Shown here in pieces: positions 18,570-27,630 of a stretch of 64,000 nucleotides of DNA. A program made the position numbers and the translations under genes. This DNA is from an uncultured Collinsella sp. GTDB taxonomy: Bacteria; Actinomycetota; Coriobacteriia; Coriobacteriales; Coriobacteriaceae. How positions within the stretch are numbered: the stretch's first letter is position 1; each line of letters starts with the position of its first letter. Location: NCBI GenBank assembly GCA_958354105.1, contig CATWVA010000005.1:1-64000 (forward strand), read 5' to 3'. The notes beneath the pieces were generated by a model, which saw only the letters and a list, made by a program, of their open reading frames with translations, did no database searches and was not told where the DNA came from.

Positions 18570-19308
18570 CGTCGGTATCCTCCTGCTTGGTCGCGTTCAT
18601 CGCCGCCTCGGCCTCGGCCTTCAGACGACGGGCTTCCTCGAGCTTGGCCTCGGCCTGGGCAAGCTGCTCGGCGGCGTTATCGGCCGTGACGGTGGTGTCG
18701 CCCTTGCCCTCGGCGTCCACGATGGCAGCCGCGGCGGCCAGGCGGTCCTCCTCGGCCATAGCGCGCTTAAGGTTCATGCCAACCACAATGAGGTGATACA
18801 CCTGGTAAATAAAGAACAGCAGCATGGGCAGCACGATCACAATGAGGAAGCCCATGGAGCTGGACAGAAAGTCCATGACCTTGCCCATCTGCGGCAGTGC
18901 AAACACGTACTTGCCCACGATATCGCCGTCACTGATGATGTGCGTATCGGCTACGTCGTTGTTGTCGCCCTTGGTGGTAAAGCTGCGCATGCCGTTGACC
19001 TCGTCAATGGCGGCGATGCGGTGCGTGTTGAGCGCGTACTCATTGTCGATGATGGTATGGAACGTCACGATGTCGCCCACCTCGAGCTTGGAGGTGTCGC
19101 ACTTTTTGATGAAGATGAGGTCGCCCTTGTTAAACGTGGGCGTCATGGAGTCGGACTGCACGGCGAGCGGGGTGAAGCCGGCGATGTCAGAGACGCTGCC
19201 GTCCTCGCGCGTGGCGAGCGTGGTAAACGCATACAGGGCCGCCACCAGGATGATGATCCACATGACGACGCTCAGCGCGATGGATGCGACTTTTTTAACA
19301 GATTGCAT
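18562..19308 (-). CDS. sipW: SipW/ER-type signal peptidase I (second copy)
   Basis: 248 aa. Predicted Ser-His signal peptidase: N-terminal TM at about residues 9-32, Ser54 in QSDSMTPTFNKGD, His96 in LNTHRIAA, Asp-containing FTTKGDNND, C-terminal TM near 166-188, then a coiled-coil tail rich in Ala, Glu and Lys. The two enzymes of this locus share layout but differ clearly in sequence. It follows the four secreted-substrate genes (61 nt gap) and overlaps the AAA+ ATPase gene by 8 nt, so it belongs to the same transcript. Its tail may dock to the ATPase or coiled-coil protein; that is speculation. Confidence 0.9.
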   Translation of the reverse strand: MQSVKKVASIALSVVMWIIILVAALYAFTTLATREDGSVSDIAGFTPLAVQSDSMTPTFNKGDLIFIKKCDTSKLEVGDIVTFHTIIDNEYALNTHRIAAIDEVNGMRSFTTKGDNNDVADTHIISDGDIVGKYVFALPQMGKVMDFLSSSMGFLIVIVLPMLLFFIYQVYHLIVVGMNLKRAMAEEDRLAAAAAIVDAEGKGDTTVTADNAAEQLAQAEAKLEEARRLKAEAEAAMNATKQEDTDGE

Positions 19309-19368
19309 GATGTCCCTTACTACCGTGTCTGTCTAGGTCGTGCGCGACCGGGCGGCCGCCGTGCATAT

Positions 19369-20175
19369 CTACTGTTCCTCGATGCCTTCAAAGCGCATCG
19401 ATACTGAATAGTTAGCTCCCTTTAGCATATTAGTGCAATTTGGGTCTGTTCCCTCGAGCCATATGCGAACGGTCACCGGCTTATCCGTATCTTTTATCAG
19501 GTCGAACATATCGCTGGCCGCGGTGGCAGCGCCCGAGTCGAGCCCAAAGACGGTGGCCACGCCGGATGAGCCCCCGCCCCCGTTGGGATTGTAGACCCAG
19601 GTGCGGCCGTCGGCGGTAAAGCTCATGCGCATGGCGCTGGCCATGCCCTGCGTGTCGGAACTAAACCGCGTGCCGGACACGCCGCCGTCGCCATCCTGCC
19701 CGGTCAGGCGCACACGCAGGTCCGTGCTGCTCATAAAGTGCAGCGTGAACTCCAGGTAGGCGCCGGTGGCGGGATCGGCGGTGGAACCGTCCTCGAAAGT
19801 GAAGGTCTGGTAGTCGCTCGTGGTTACGGGCTTGAGCTTGGACGCATCGATGTCCACACCCTTTTCGCTGGCGATGCGCGCCGAGATCTGGTCAAAGCCC
19901 AGGCTGTGCACGTATTCGTCGAACGTGGCGTGCTCGTCCAGGTCAAAGCGCAGCGAGCCGTCGGCGTTGGCGTCGATCATGAGCATGCGGGTCTTGGCGC
20001 TATCGGCGATGGAAAACCAGGCAAAGGTTGCCATGGCTATCGCCACCAGCGCAAACAGCACCAGAACCACAGTGGTGGTGAGCTTGCGGCGCAGGTCGGT
20101 GTCGGTGGGCACGGCAGCTTGTGTCTGGGCGCCGTTGGCGATGGGCCGACGGTCGTCGAACATGATACGTGCCAT
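19369..20175 (-). CDS. Secreted SipW-dependent protein, paralog 1
   Basis: 268 aa, function unknown. A 33-residue basic/polar N-tail is followed by one hydrophobic segment ending ATFAWFSIADS, the type of signal recognised by SipW peptidases (compare TasA and camelysin). The mature part is beta-rich, Asp/Ser/Gly-rich and ends with the family motif RIWLEGTDPNC before a last strand SVSMRFEG. The ATG overlaps the stop of paralog 2 by 1 nt (TAATG). It is last of four tandem paralogs and precedes a signal peptidase gene. Likely a surface or matrix protein subunit. Confidence 0.75.
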   Translation of the reverse strand: MARIMFDDRRPIANGAQTQAAVPTDTDLRRKLTTTVVLVLFALVAIAMATFAWFSIADSAKTRMLMIDANADGSLRFDLDEHATFDEYVHSLGFDQISARIASEKGVDIDASKLKPVTTSDYQTFTFEDGSTADPATGAYLEFTLHFMSSTDLRVRLTGQDGDGGVSGTRFSSDTQGMASAMRMSFTADGRTWVYNPNGGGGSSGVATVFGLDSGAATAASDMFDLIKDTDKPVTVRIWLEGTDPNCTNMLKGANYSVSMRFEGIEEQ

Positions 20176-21155
20176 TACGCCTCACCATCCAGGGTCGCAA
20201 AGAGTGCCAGGTGCAAGGTGCCCGGATCTTGATAGAGATAGTCGGCGCTATCGGGGTCGGTGCCCTCGATGTAGTAATAGATATCCAGACGATAGGTCTG
20301 GCCAAGCCCCAGCGTGGCAAGCGTGTTTTGCGGACGCGTGGCCGTCCCACTCGTGTCCAGCGTAAAGGTGGCCGGGTCCTGTGTTACGTTGGCACCGCAA
20401 GCGAGCTGGCCGTTTTGCCAACCTAGGAGCATGCCCTCGGCGTAGCCCGCCAGGCCCGTAGGCGCGGTCGCGGGGTGCTCGTCACGATGGCCGCTGTCGG
20501 AGCCGTCGAGCTCAAAGATGTTGGTGGCGAGCACTTGGTTGCCGCTCGAGACCTTAATGCCCACGCGGGCCGCACGCAGCAGCTCGGCGTTGGCGTCCTG
20601 CGGGACCAGGGATTCGGCCAGATACAGGTTGACCTTACCCTTTACTTTGCTGGCTCCCGTTCCGGTAATGGTGGGGCGCAGGTCGATCCAGCCGTGGTAG
20701 AACGCGGATCCGTTGTCTTTTGCCTGCTCAAACACCGTGGCATCGCCGGCCGAGTTGTTTTGCGCGCAGGCAGCAAAACCGTTGAGGTCAAAAGTCGAGA
20801 CCGGGTAGAGCGTCACGGCGCCGTTCGCGCTGGAAGTCAGGGAAACGTCGCCCTGCTGCGTCCAGCTGCCGCGATCGGCATCGCCCAGCTCCAGCACCAG
20901 CTTGGACGTGTCGCTGCGCACGCTCACCGAGTTGGTGTTGACCTTCATGTTGCTGGTAAACCAGGCGTAGGTCGCGGCGCCCAAGGTGGCGGCGAGCGCC
21001 ACCATAACGAGCGCGATGTAGGCACGCGCGCGGCGGGTGTGGTGGCGGGTGGTGGTTGCGGGCTCGGTGGGCTCGAAGGCGGCGGTTGCCGCCGTGTTGA
21101 CGCGCGCCGTCTCTGCCTCGCTGCCGTCTAGCTGCATCTGCTTCTTATCTTGCAT
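20175..21155 (-). CDS. Secreted SipW-dependent protein, paralog 2
   Basis: 326 aa from the Met at 21155 (MQDKKQMQLDG); the longer frame up to 21263 overlaps paralog 3 and is rejected. Residues 1-58 are polar, then a TM/signal segment with GAATYAWFTSN. The mature part contains DIYYYIEGTDPDSAD near the C-terminus, a variant of the family motif with Tyr-Ile in place of Trp-Leu and no Cys. Spacing to paralog 3 is 13 nt. No enzymatic residues recognised; probably a structural surface protein. Confidence 0.75.
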   Translation of the reverse strand: MQDKKQMQLDGSEAETARVNTAATAAFEPTEPATTTRHHTRRARAYIALVMVALAATLGAATYAWFTSNMKVNTNSVSVRSDTSKLVLELGDADRGSWTQQGDVSLTSSANGAVTLYPVSTFDLNGFAACAQNNSAGDATVFEQAKDNGSAFYHGWIDLRPTITGTGASKVKGKVNLYLAESLVPQDANAELLRAARVGIKVSSGNQVLATNIFELDGSDSGHRDEHPATAPTGLAGYAEGMLLGWQNGQLACGANVTQDPATFTLDTSGTATRPQNTLATLGLGQTYRLDIYYYIEGTDPDSADYLYQDPGTLHLALFATLDGEA

Positions 21156-21168
21156 GCCACTCGCCCCC

Positions 21169-22005
21169 TTATGCCTTGGCCGCGGCAAAGGCAAGCTGCA
21201 GCACCACATCGCGGGCCTGGGCCTCGTCGATGCAGTTGGCGTCGCAGCCTTCCATGTACACAACGTAGCGAACGCTTGCCACCTCGTTGGCGGCCAGCGT
21301 GCAGATGGGCGTAGCGCCTGCGCGCGCCGCGGGCGTGTCGCCGGTGCCGTCCATGCTGTAGGCGCTTATGGAGCGTGCGGGGTCGGCGGTGTAGGTCCAG
21401 CCCGAGGCACCGGCCGCCACAACCACGCCGTCTTGCGCGGTGGTACGCCTACTGGTGGCGCCTGCCGTGTTGCCCAGGTCGTCGCAGGTAAAGATATGCG
21501 TTTGTGTACCCGACTGGGTCGTAATGACCAGACCCAGACGCAGCGCGGCTAGCAGCTGCGGATCGCTCGTCACGCTCATCTGGCCCTGATACAGGTACAC
21601 GTTGAGCGCGCTATCGCTGCCCTTAAGGTACAGCGCGCCCGAAAGGGCGTAGTCGTCCAGCTGCGCGGTGCAGTCGGCGTAGTCGGTCGTAACGCCGGCG
21701 GCGTTTTGGAACGTGCCGCGCCAAAAGCGGGAAAGGTCTGCCGTCGAGATGGGATAGAGCGTCTTGTCGGCGGCGGCAAGCGTTGCCGTCGTGTCCCAGG
21801 GCCCGTTGGCCGAAAGGCCAATCTGCAGGTCGGAGCCCTCGTCGCTTACCGTGTGCGCCACGGGCGTCACGTTGGTATAGCGCGAGTTGCTAAACCAAGC
21901 GTAAGTGGCCGCGCTCAGGGCTGCCACCAGCACCAACATCCATGCAGCCGCGGCAACCATGCGACGGCGCGAGCCCAGGATGTCTTTGATGTTCGAAGCA
22001 CTCAT
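21169..22005 (-). CDS. Secreted SipW-dependent protein, paralog 3
   Basis: 278 aa. Short N-tail (MSASNIKDILGSRRR), hydrophobic segment ending SAATYAWFSNSR, then a mature domain starting with a conserved stretch about 'DLQIGLSANGPWD' and ending with VVYMEGCDANCID, the family motif with two Cys residues, followed by a final beta strand. 11 nt separate it from paralog 4. The SAATYAWF junction predicts cleavage close to the first aromatic residues. Confidence 0.75.
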   Translation of the reverse strand: MSASNIKDILGSRRRMVAAAAWMLVLVAALSAATYAWFSNSRYTNVTPVAHTVSDEGSDLQIGLSANGPWDTTATLAAADKTLYPISTADLSRFWRGTFQNAAGVTTDYADCTAQLDDYALSGALYLKGSDSALNVYLYQGQMSVTSDPQLLAALRLGLVITTQSGTQTHIFTCDDLGNTAGATSRRTTAQDGVVVAAGASGWTYTADPARSISAYSMDGTGDTPAARAGATPICTLAANEVASVRYVVYMEGCDANCIDEAQARDVVLQLAFAAAKA

Positions 22006-22016
22006 GTCCAGCCCCC

Positions 22017-22901
22017 TTACGAACGCTTGCCGGCAAAGCGCAGCGCCAGCGATTGCAGGCTGGTGGCGGCCAGGTTGTTGGTGCAGTCGGGGTCACAGCC
22101 TTCCAGCCACACGCACACATCCACGCGCACGGGCGTGCTACGGTTGGCGCCCTTGGCGGCGGCGGGCAGGCTGCAGATCTTGGTCGTGGCCTCCTTGAGG
22201 CTCACGATGCCGGTGTCTTCGTTGTAGTCGCAGAAATTTGCGCTGGTCAGCTGGTCAAAATGAACCGTTGTTCCATCGGAGCGGGTGCTGTCGAGCACCA
22301 GGTGATTCTGCTCGTTCTCGCCGGCATCCTTGCCGTCGAGCGTGTTGTAGCGCGCTTGGGGATTGTGCTCGCCTGAGACCTCAAAGACATACTGCCCCGT
22401 AACGGTGTCGCCCTGCCCCGGAGCATAGGTAACCAGCCCCACGCGCAGGGCGGTGGAGATGGGGTTTGCCGGGTCCTGCTCGGTAAAGTCAATGCCCGAC
22501 AGGTACACGTCGGTCGCGGCCGAGTTGGTGGCCAGGTACAGAGAAGTCTTGTAGTAGTCGGAATGCTCGGCGGTGCCAAACATGCTGGCAAAGAGCGAGT
22601 CCTGGGTGGTTCCGCCGGTAAAGCCCGTTACCTTTTGGAAGCCGTTGAGCACGTTGTCGGTCGAGACGGGATCGAGCAGGCCCGAAAAGCTCAGGCCGGC
22701 GTTGGTCTTGTATTCGCCGTCGTACTCGTTGGAGATGAGGAAGGTCACGCCCGTGCCCGCGGCCATCTTGACATCGGTGATGTGGCGGTTGGCGTTGTAG
22801 ATGTACCAAGCATATGTTACGGCTCCGGCAGCAGCAAGGGCAACCAGCAACGTGGCGAGCATGCGATTGAACTGTTTTCGCAGTGAGCGCGCGTCCGACA
22901 T
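22017..22901 (-). CDS. Secreted SipW-dependent protein, paralog 4 (first gene of the cluster)
   Basis: 294 aa from the Met at 22901 (MSDARSLRKQ) after GGGGGAGG; the frame from 22952 is rejected. Signal segment LATLLVALAAAGAVTYAWY, mature domain with VTFLISNEYDGEYKTN and the C-terminal motif DVCVWLEGCDPDCTNN. It is the first gene of the run 22.9 to 13.8 kb, so the promoter should be in 22902-23130, where only weak boxes and a CCCAT-A-ATGGG palindrome (about 22949-22960) are seen. Paralogs 3 and 4 both have two Cys in the motif, which could pair. Confidence 0.75.
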   Translation of the reverse strand: MSDARSLRKQFNRMLATLLVALAAAGAVTYAWYIYNANRHITDVKMAAGTGVTFLISNEYDGEYKTNAGLSFSGLLDPVSTDNVLNGFQKVTGFTGGTTQDSLFASMFGTAEHSDYYKTSLYLATNSAATDVYLSGIDFTEQDPANPISTALRVGLVTYAPGQGDTVTGQYVFEVSGEHNPQARYNTLDGKDAGENEQNHLVLDSTRSDGTTVHFDQLTSANFCDYNEDTGIVSLKEATTKICSLPAAAKGANRSTPVRVDVCVWLEGCDPDCTNNLAATSLQSLALRFAGKRS

Positions 22902-23132
22902 GTCCCTCCCCCAGATGCCGCATCGTAAACTACCTGGACACCATTTGCCCATAATGGGAATATTTTACGCGAATGTGCAGTTCATCGGGGGTACAAACGC
23001 GACTTTTCGCGTCCTGCTCACGCCGGATCGGGAGCCGATAGGGTCGCAAGTTGCCGCTTTTTAAAAAATAGTTCTTGCCAGCGGGTGGGAGCTCCGTTAT
23101 ATTATTCCCTGCGCACTCGCGCACCCTTGATC

Positions 23133-23207
23133 GGGCGTTTAGCTCAGGGGGAGAGCGCTTCCCTGACACGGAAGAGGTCAGAAGTTCAAATCTTCTAACG
23201 CCCACCA
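23133..23207 (+). tRNA. tRNA-Val (GAC)
   Basis: 75 nt including an encoded CCA. Acceptor stem GGGCGTT/AACGCCC, anticodon stem CTTCC/GGAAG with loop CTGACAC (anticodon GAC at 23165-23167), T arm with GTTCAAATC. Standard cloverleaf. Confidence 0.97.
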
Positions 23208-23215
23208 AATGTTCG

Positions 23216-23252
23216 CAGCTCAGAGGCTTCGCCTCTGAGCTGTTTTGTTTTG
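23216..23252 (+). terminator. Terminator after tRNA-Val
   Basis: Stem AGCTCAGAGGC-TTC-GCCTCTGAGCT followed by TTTTGTTTT. Confidence 0.9.
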
Positions 23253-23369
23253 CGCCGGCCGAGCCAAAAGGACGCCGCGGCACCCAAAGCGCCCAAACAG
23301 CCCCGGTGATTGCCCCGATCAGGCGCGGATGGGTCTCGCAGCCATATATAAATAACCCCCTATAAATTG

Positions 23370-23549
23370 AGGTCTAATACTTTTCCTGAGAAGTGAACGA
23401 GCTTATTTGGACCCCTGGAGCATCCACACTTTTTGACGTCAAAACCGCAGGATTCCAGCAGCAAAACCGCAGGAAACGGGCCCCTAAAAGTGTCGATGTT
23501 TCGGGGGTCCATTCTGGCTCGTTCACTTCTCGGGAAAAGTATTAGACCT
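23370..23549. repeat. 180-bp palindromic (MITE-like) element
   Basis: The ends form a 33-bp inverted repeat with one mismatch (AGGTCTAATACTTTTCC...). The arms keep pairing inward (GGACCCC, ACACTTTT against AAAAGTGT, GGGGGTCC) up to a centre with the direct repeat CAAAACCGCAGGA twice. GCCATATAT/ATATATGGC flank it further out. No ORF. It lies between tRNA-Val and a minus-strand gene, where a foldback mobile element or a long transcript-end hairpin would both fit. Confidence 0.75.
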
Positions 23550-23588
23550 GGATATATGGCCGCTAATTCTAACCCCCTGTTACCGCCC

Positions 23589-24692
23589 CTACCAATACTG
23601 ATGCGCATCGATAACGGCTTGCCAGAGCCAAAATCGCTTCGTTTCGGCACGCGCGTTGGCAAAATATCGCTGCTCTGCACTCATCGCCTTGTTAAAGATG
23701 GGGCGCTTATTCCGATGCAGCTTGCGTCGGATGCGCTCGCACAGCCGAACGAGCTTTTCGTAGTCATTTGCTTGGTCGGTTGTCACGGTAAAATACGCTA
23801 CCCCCTCAAGCAGTTCCAACTCGTTGCGGCGCTCGGCATCCTTGTGGATCTTCTCGCGGCCGTCATGAATGGCATCGCTGTCGTAGTCGACCATCGCGGT
23901 CAGCACCTCTGGCAGCAGCCCGGCCTTTACTTTATCCCTGCCCACCTCGACTTTAGCTGTAAGCGTAATGTCGGGCGTGCGCTCCAGCACGCGCAGCTTG
24001 CGCTCGCGCCCATCGTTGAGTCCATCGCGAATAAAGACCTTCTTGTTGAGCTCGGCCTTGCCCAATGCATACCCGCCGTAGCGCGCAGGCAGCGACATAA
24101 ACATGCACAGCCCCGACTCCCTCGGAGAGCGCGATCCCTCGATCACATACGCAAGCAGCGCCTTTGCCTTCGCGAGACCCCTTACCTTTGGGGACACCTC
24201 GATATACGCCGCAATGAGCTCCTTCGTCGTGAGCTTGCTATCGCGCATGCCCGCATCCCTACTGGTCACCCCGCCGCGGACAAGGTTATCCAACCGGTAG
24301 TTCGATGTCATGGCATAGCCGGCATAGATGGCCTCGGCCGCAGAGCTGTCGTGTGCAGCCTGCAAAAACGCCAGCTCGGGAGAGCACACGTATGCATCCA
24401 GGTCGCCCATCCAGTGGCCCAGCGAGATAAACGAACCCGCCGGGAGCTCGTTGGTGCACAGGTGCGTCTTAACATGCTTGCTCCGCCGACGGTCGGCGCG
24501 CGACGGCACCATCAAATCCAGCGTTTCGATCCCCAGGTCATAGCGATCGATAAACTCCTGCGCCTCCTGGTCACAGAGCGCGCAGGCACCCGCGATCGAC
24601 ACGACCTCTGGTTCCGAATCCCCAAAGCGCGGGTTCGGGATGTGCGCCAAGAGCGCCAGCGCAGCGTTATGTGAAACGATAAAGTACCCCAT
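23589..24692 (-). CDS. Hypothetical protein, AbiEi/Vsr-like architecture
   Basis: 367 aa, not recognised to a named family. The layout resembles coriobacterial proteins with an N-terminal region followed by a C-terminal endonuclease-like fold: EGSRSPRESGLCMFMSLPARYGG (as an S-x-x-E-S start), then VEVGRDKVKAGLLPEV and AMVDYDSDAIHDG, where the Asp/Glu could be remnants of a metal site. No signal peptide or TM. The Met at 24692 is used. A related layout is seen in the protein at 48569-49531, and both genes have direct repeats of TTTGGTCAG upstream. Function is unproven. Confidence 0.6.
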   Translation of the reverse strand: MGYFIVSHNAALALLAHIPNPRFGDSEPEVVSIAGACALCDQEAQEFIDRYDLGIETLDLMVPSRADRRRSKHVKTHLCTNELPAGSFISLGHWMGDLDAYVCSPELAFLQAAHDSSAAEAIYAGYAMTSNYRLDNLVRGGVTSRDAGMRDSKLTTKELIAAYIEVSPKVRGLAKAKALLAYVIEGSRSPRESGLCMFMSLPARYGGYALGKAELNKKVFIRDGLNDGRERKLRVLERTPDITLTAKVEVGRDKVKAGLLPEVLTAMVDYDSDAIHDGREKIHKDAERRNELELLEGVAYFTVTTDQANDYEKLVRLCERIRRKLHRNKRPIFNKAMSAEQRYFANARAETKRFWLWQAVIDAHQYW

Positions 24693-25093
24693 GGCGCGAA
24701 GATAGCACGCGCGTCGGCGGCGGGCGGCGGCGCGGGCGAGGTTTCGGTAAACGGCCGGCGGTTTTTTGCCGCGACGCGCCCAAAGTGCTCATTCGTCGAC
24801 GTCAAAACGCAAATCCGTCAAGCTTATGACAAGATTACCGCTCAACTGACCAAAAGCTGACCATTTGCTTGCCAATTTGCTTGACCGCACGCCCCCAGCA
24901 AAGCGTCCCGTGACTTTTTGGACGGTCGAAGCGTCCATCTAGCGACCGCACGCCACGCCACAACTGCCCCGTCGAGACAGCAAGCACCATCGACCACCAG
25001 CACAAACGCGGCCATTTCCAGCCGCGTGCATTGAGCGTCACCGCTGGGGTATCCTTGGAGCACATGCACCGCAAGCCGCACAAAGGAGCCGCC
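24693..25093. other. Intergenic region with TTTGGTCAG-type repeats
   Basis: No gene. Divergent promoter space for the genes at 24692 (minus) and 25094 (plus). At 24843-24883 the minus strand has GCAAATGGTCAGCTTTTGG followed by TCAGTTG, a direct-repeat motif also found upstream of the gene at 49531. Confidence 0.5.
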
Positions 25094-25792
25094 ATGCGCA
25101 CCGAGCTCGATGTTCCCTTTTCGCACAAAGACAAGGCCAAGGCCCTGGGCGCCAAGTGGGACCGGGCCAAGAAGATCTGGTACGTGCCCGATGGCGTCAA
25201 CCCCGAGCCCTTTGCCGCGTGGCTGCCCGGCGTGGATCGCTCCGACCCCAGCGCGCCCTACATCTACCTGGTGCTGGGCAAGCGCGAGTGTTGGAAGTGC
25301 CACGAGCAGACAACGGTCGCGGCCTTTGGCATTCCGTATTGGGCGGCCGAGGACTCGGGCAGCAAGGCCGCGCCCGGCGGCGCGCCCGCCATGGACGACG
25401 CGGGCCACATCGCGATCGACACCACTCGCGCCAACGCCGTTGCCATCGTCCCCGCGCTGGGTTGCGTGCCGGCCGAGATCCGCGACTACCTGCGCGAGCG
25501 CTGTGGCTACAAGCCCACAACGTCGCGCACCACCAAGACCGTATCGCTCGCCAGCACCTGCACCGGCTGCGGCGCGCTGCAAGGCAGCCATTACCTGTTC
25601 GAGGAGCCCACGTCGCCGTTTGCGCTCACGGCCATCAACAAGCTACCCGCGCTGGAGTTCGTGCGCGTTGAAGTCGCCGGCGTCTATGGCATCCCCGACA
25701 GTCACGACAACTACGACCAGGCGCTCTTCACCTGGGCACGCGACCACCACACCCAGTTCCACAAAACTTTGTGCGAGGGGATCTACCTGTAG
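25094..25792 (+). CDS. DUF5710 domain-containing hypothetical protein
   Basis: 232 aa from the Met at 25094 (AAAGGAG 5 nt upstream); the longer frame from 25031 is rejected. The first 50 residues (LDVPFSHKDKAKALGAKWD, IWYVPDG, FAAWLPG) match the DUF5710 pattern, a small domain seen in DNA-primase and plasmid-associated proteins that may bind nucleic acid. The rest contains two CxxC pairs (CWKCHEQ and CTGCGALQ), suggesting one zinc site. Single gene; function unknown. Confidence 0.75.
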   Translation: MRTELDVPFSHKDKAKALGAKWDRAKKIWYVPDGVNPEPFAAWLPGVDRSDPSAPYIYLVLGKRECWKCHEQTTVAAFGIPYWAAEDSGSKAAPGGAPAMDDAGHIAIDTTRANAVAIVPALGCVPAEIRDYLRERCGYKPTTSRTTKTVSLASTCTGCGALQGSHYLFEEPTSPFALTAINKLPALEFVRVEVAGVYGIPDSHDNYDQALFTWARDHHTQFHKTLCEGIYL

Positions 25793-25911
25793 GACAAAAC
25801 TCGGAAATCGAGTATGCGCAGATAGCAAGGTATATCTAACGAGAAACCTAGAGGCCGACACTTAGCTGACCAACAATCGATAATCGATACTCCGACTGAA
25901 TAAATATAGAA

Positions 25912-25946
25912 ACAAACCCCCTGCGCACCGGAGTCAGCGCAGGGGG
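25912..25946 (-). terminator. Terminator of the first PTS operon
   Basis: Minus strand CCCCCTGCGC/GCGCAGGGGG stem followed by TTTGTTTC, 62 nt after the end of the IID reading frame. Confidence 0.85.
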
Positions 25947-26008
25947 CAGTGCTTGAATCAAAACTCAGCCGGATGGCAATCATCTCAAGCCGAGCAAGGA
26001 TGTCAACT

Positions 26009-26826
26009 CTAGAGAATTCCAACCGCAGAGCATGCAATCGAAAAGACGACTATCGAGACAAGGACGACCGCAGTATTTGGCTTCTTTCCCATAACCCAAT
26101 AAATCGCGGCTGTTGCGATTACCGGAAGCAGGCATGGCATAATCTGATCCAGCACGCCTTGAATGGCAAGGGCCTCATCGCCCGAACCGAAAGCCAGCGG
26201 AGTTGTAACGCTCACCATTGAGGCAATCATTGCTCCCACCGCCATCATTCCGACGACGCCAGTCAGTTTCGTCAGACGTTTCATGATATTTGTCTCGGAC
26301 AGCTTAACGAGTAGCTTGCTGCCCATCTCGTAACCTTTAATGGCGCAAATGTAGCGCACGGCTTGTGCGGGTATGTTAAACAGCAAGAAAAATAGGACAG
26401 CGCCGAGCGGGTTCCCTTGCATTGCGATGGAGCAGCCAATTCCGGCAGTAACCGTACGCCAGGTTGTTAGAAACAACGAATCGCCAATGCAGACAACGGA
26501 CCCATAAGCGAAGTCTTCACGTTGCTGATAGCTTCTCCGCCAATTTCTCCGCCGTTCGCCTTCACCTCCTCCATTGCTGTCACAATTCCACAAACCAGCG
26601 TCGCGAGATAGGGAGTGATGTTAAAGAACTCAAGATGGCGCTTCAATGCGTCTGCGCAATCTTCTTTCGACGGATACAGCTTCTTGATAATTGGGCCAAG
26701 CGTAAATGCGTTCGCAAGGTACATTTGCCGCTCGTAATCCCAGGACCCCTCGAATGTCATTGAGCGTAGGAAAATTTTATTGAGATCGGACTTGGTGATT
26801 TTCGATCCGCCTTCTTTAGAACTCAT
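26009..26826 (-). pseudogene. Mannose-family PTS IID component, frameshifted
   Basis: Two overlapping frames together make a normal IID protein of about 270 residues. The first (from 26826) reads ...KTSLMGPLSALAIRCF-stop; the second resumes as IGDSLFLTTWRTVTAG and runs to 26009. The family sequence is GPLSGIGDS, so one base is missing in the Gly codon at about 26490. The downstream part keeps the membrane segments and good conservation, so the change is recent or a sequencing error. The start overlaps the IIC stop by 11 nt. With a broken IID the local transporter would not work unless another locus supplies it. Confidence 0.85.
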
Positions 26827-27586
26827 CGTCGTCTCCTTCCACAGAAGCCGTAACAGCGGCAGCGGATTCGCGATCTTTAAATACCATCAACAGCACAATT
26901 CCGGCGGCGATGAGCGAAACACCCAAAATTGGCAAGCCCAGATACGCACTGAGAACGAATCCAAAAATCAAATAAGGCAACAACTTCCGGTCCATGATGG
27001 TCCTAAGCAGAATGACAAAGCCGAGGGCGGGCAAAATGCCTGCGGCAACCGTCAAGCCATGCTGGACAAATTCGGGAATAGCCGCAAGGACACCTTCCAT
27101 AACCGGAGCACCCAGCGCATAAGCTGCGGTCACATACAGCGCCTGGGGAATAATGAACCCAAAGAAGCTAGAGATAAGATGGGTCCTGCACACCCCGTCA
27201 ACGTCTCCTCGTTCGGCATATCCATCGGCGGCGCGATTAATAAGAGGAATCAGAACGATGTAGCAAAAATTCCTGATTACCATTCCGAGCATTGAAATTG
27301 GGATTGCCAAAGCAACGCCGGCGCCAGCATCTGAATGGGAAATGACCGCAAACGCAGTGCCCAAAATGCCACCGGAAATCACGTCAGGAGGCGCAGCCGC
27401 TCCGATTCCCTGAGCGCCCATAAGAGCCAGCTCAATCGTGGCGCCGATAATACAGCCACTTGCCAAATCACCGAATGCGAGACCCACAATTGTTCCCGTT
27501 ATCAGGGGTCTATCAAGCATTGATTTACCAAGAAACCAATTCGAATAGCTAAAGCATGAAATAAGAAAGATCAACAGAATGTCCAT
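26816..27586 (-). CDS. Mannose/sorbose-family PTS IIC component
   Basis: Integral membrane subunit forming the sugar channel together with IID. 256 aa from the Met at 27586 (MDILLIFLISC) with GGAGAGGGG upstream; a Met at 27607 is less likely. Multiple hydrophobic spans, with LDRPLITGTIVGLAFGD and GAAAPPDVISGGILGTAFA characteristic of EII-Sor IIC. The C-terminal tail is acidic. It sits between IIB and the frameshifted IID in a GntR-SIS-IIB-IIC-IID operon. Confidence 0.92.
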   Translation of the reverse strand: MDILLIFLISCFSYSNWFLGKSMLDRPLITGTIVGLAFGDLASGCIIGATIELALMGAQGIGAAAPPDVISGGILGTAFAVISHSDAGAGVALAIPISMLGMVIRNFCYIVLIPLINRAADGYAERGDVDGVCRTHLISSFFGFIIPQALYVTAAYALGAPVMEGVLAAIPEFVQHGLTVAAGILPALGFVILLRTIMDRKLLPYLIFGFVLSAYLGLPILGVSLIAAGIVLLMVFKDRESAAAVTASVEGDDDEF

Positions 27587-27630
27587 TGCATCCCCTCTCC
27601 TTAGCACAAATATCTGTCCGCGCTAAAGGC

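Noticed and set aside
14772..18689. 1305-codon plus-strand open frame antisense to the coiled-coil and AAA+ genes
   Set aside because: Shadow of a GC- and Ala-rich minus-strand gene pair; low-complexity Leu/Gly/His composition, no domain, no ribosome site; the minus-strand proteins have clear motifs.
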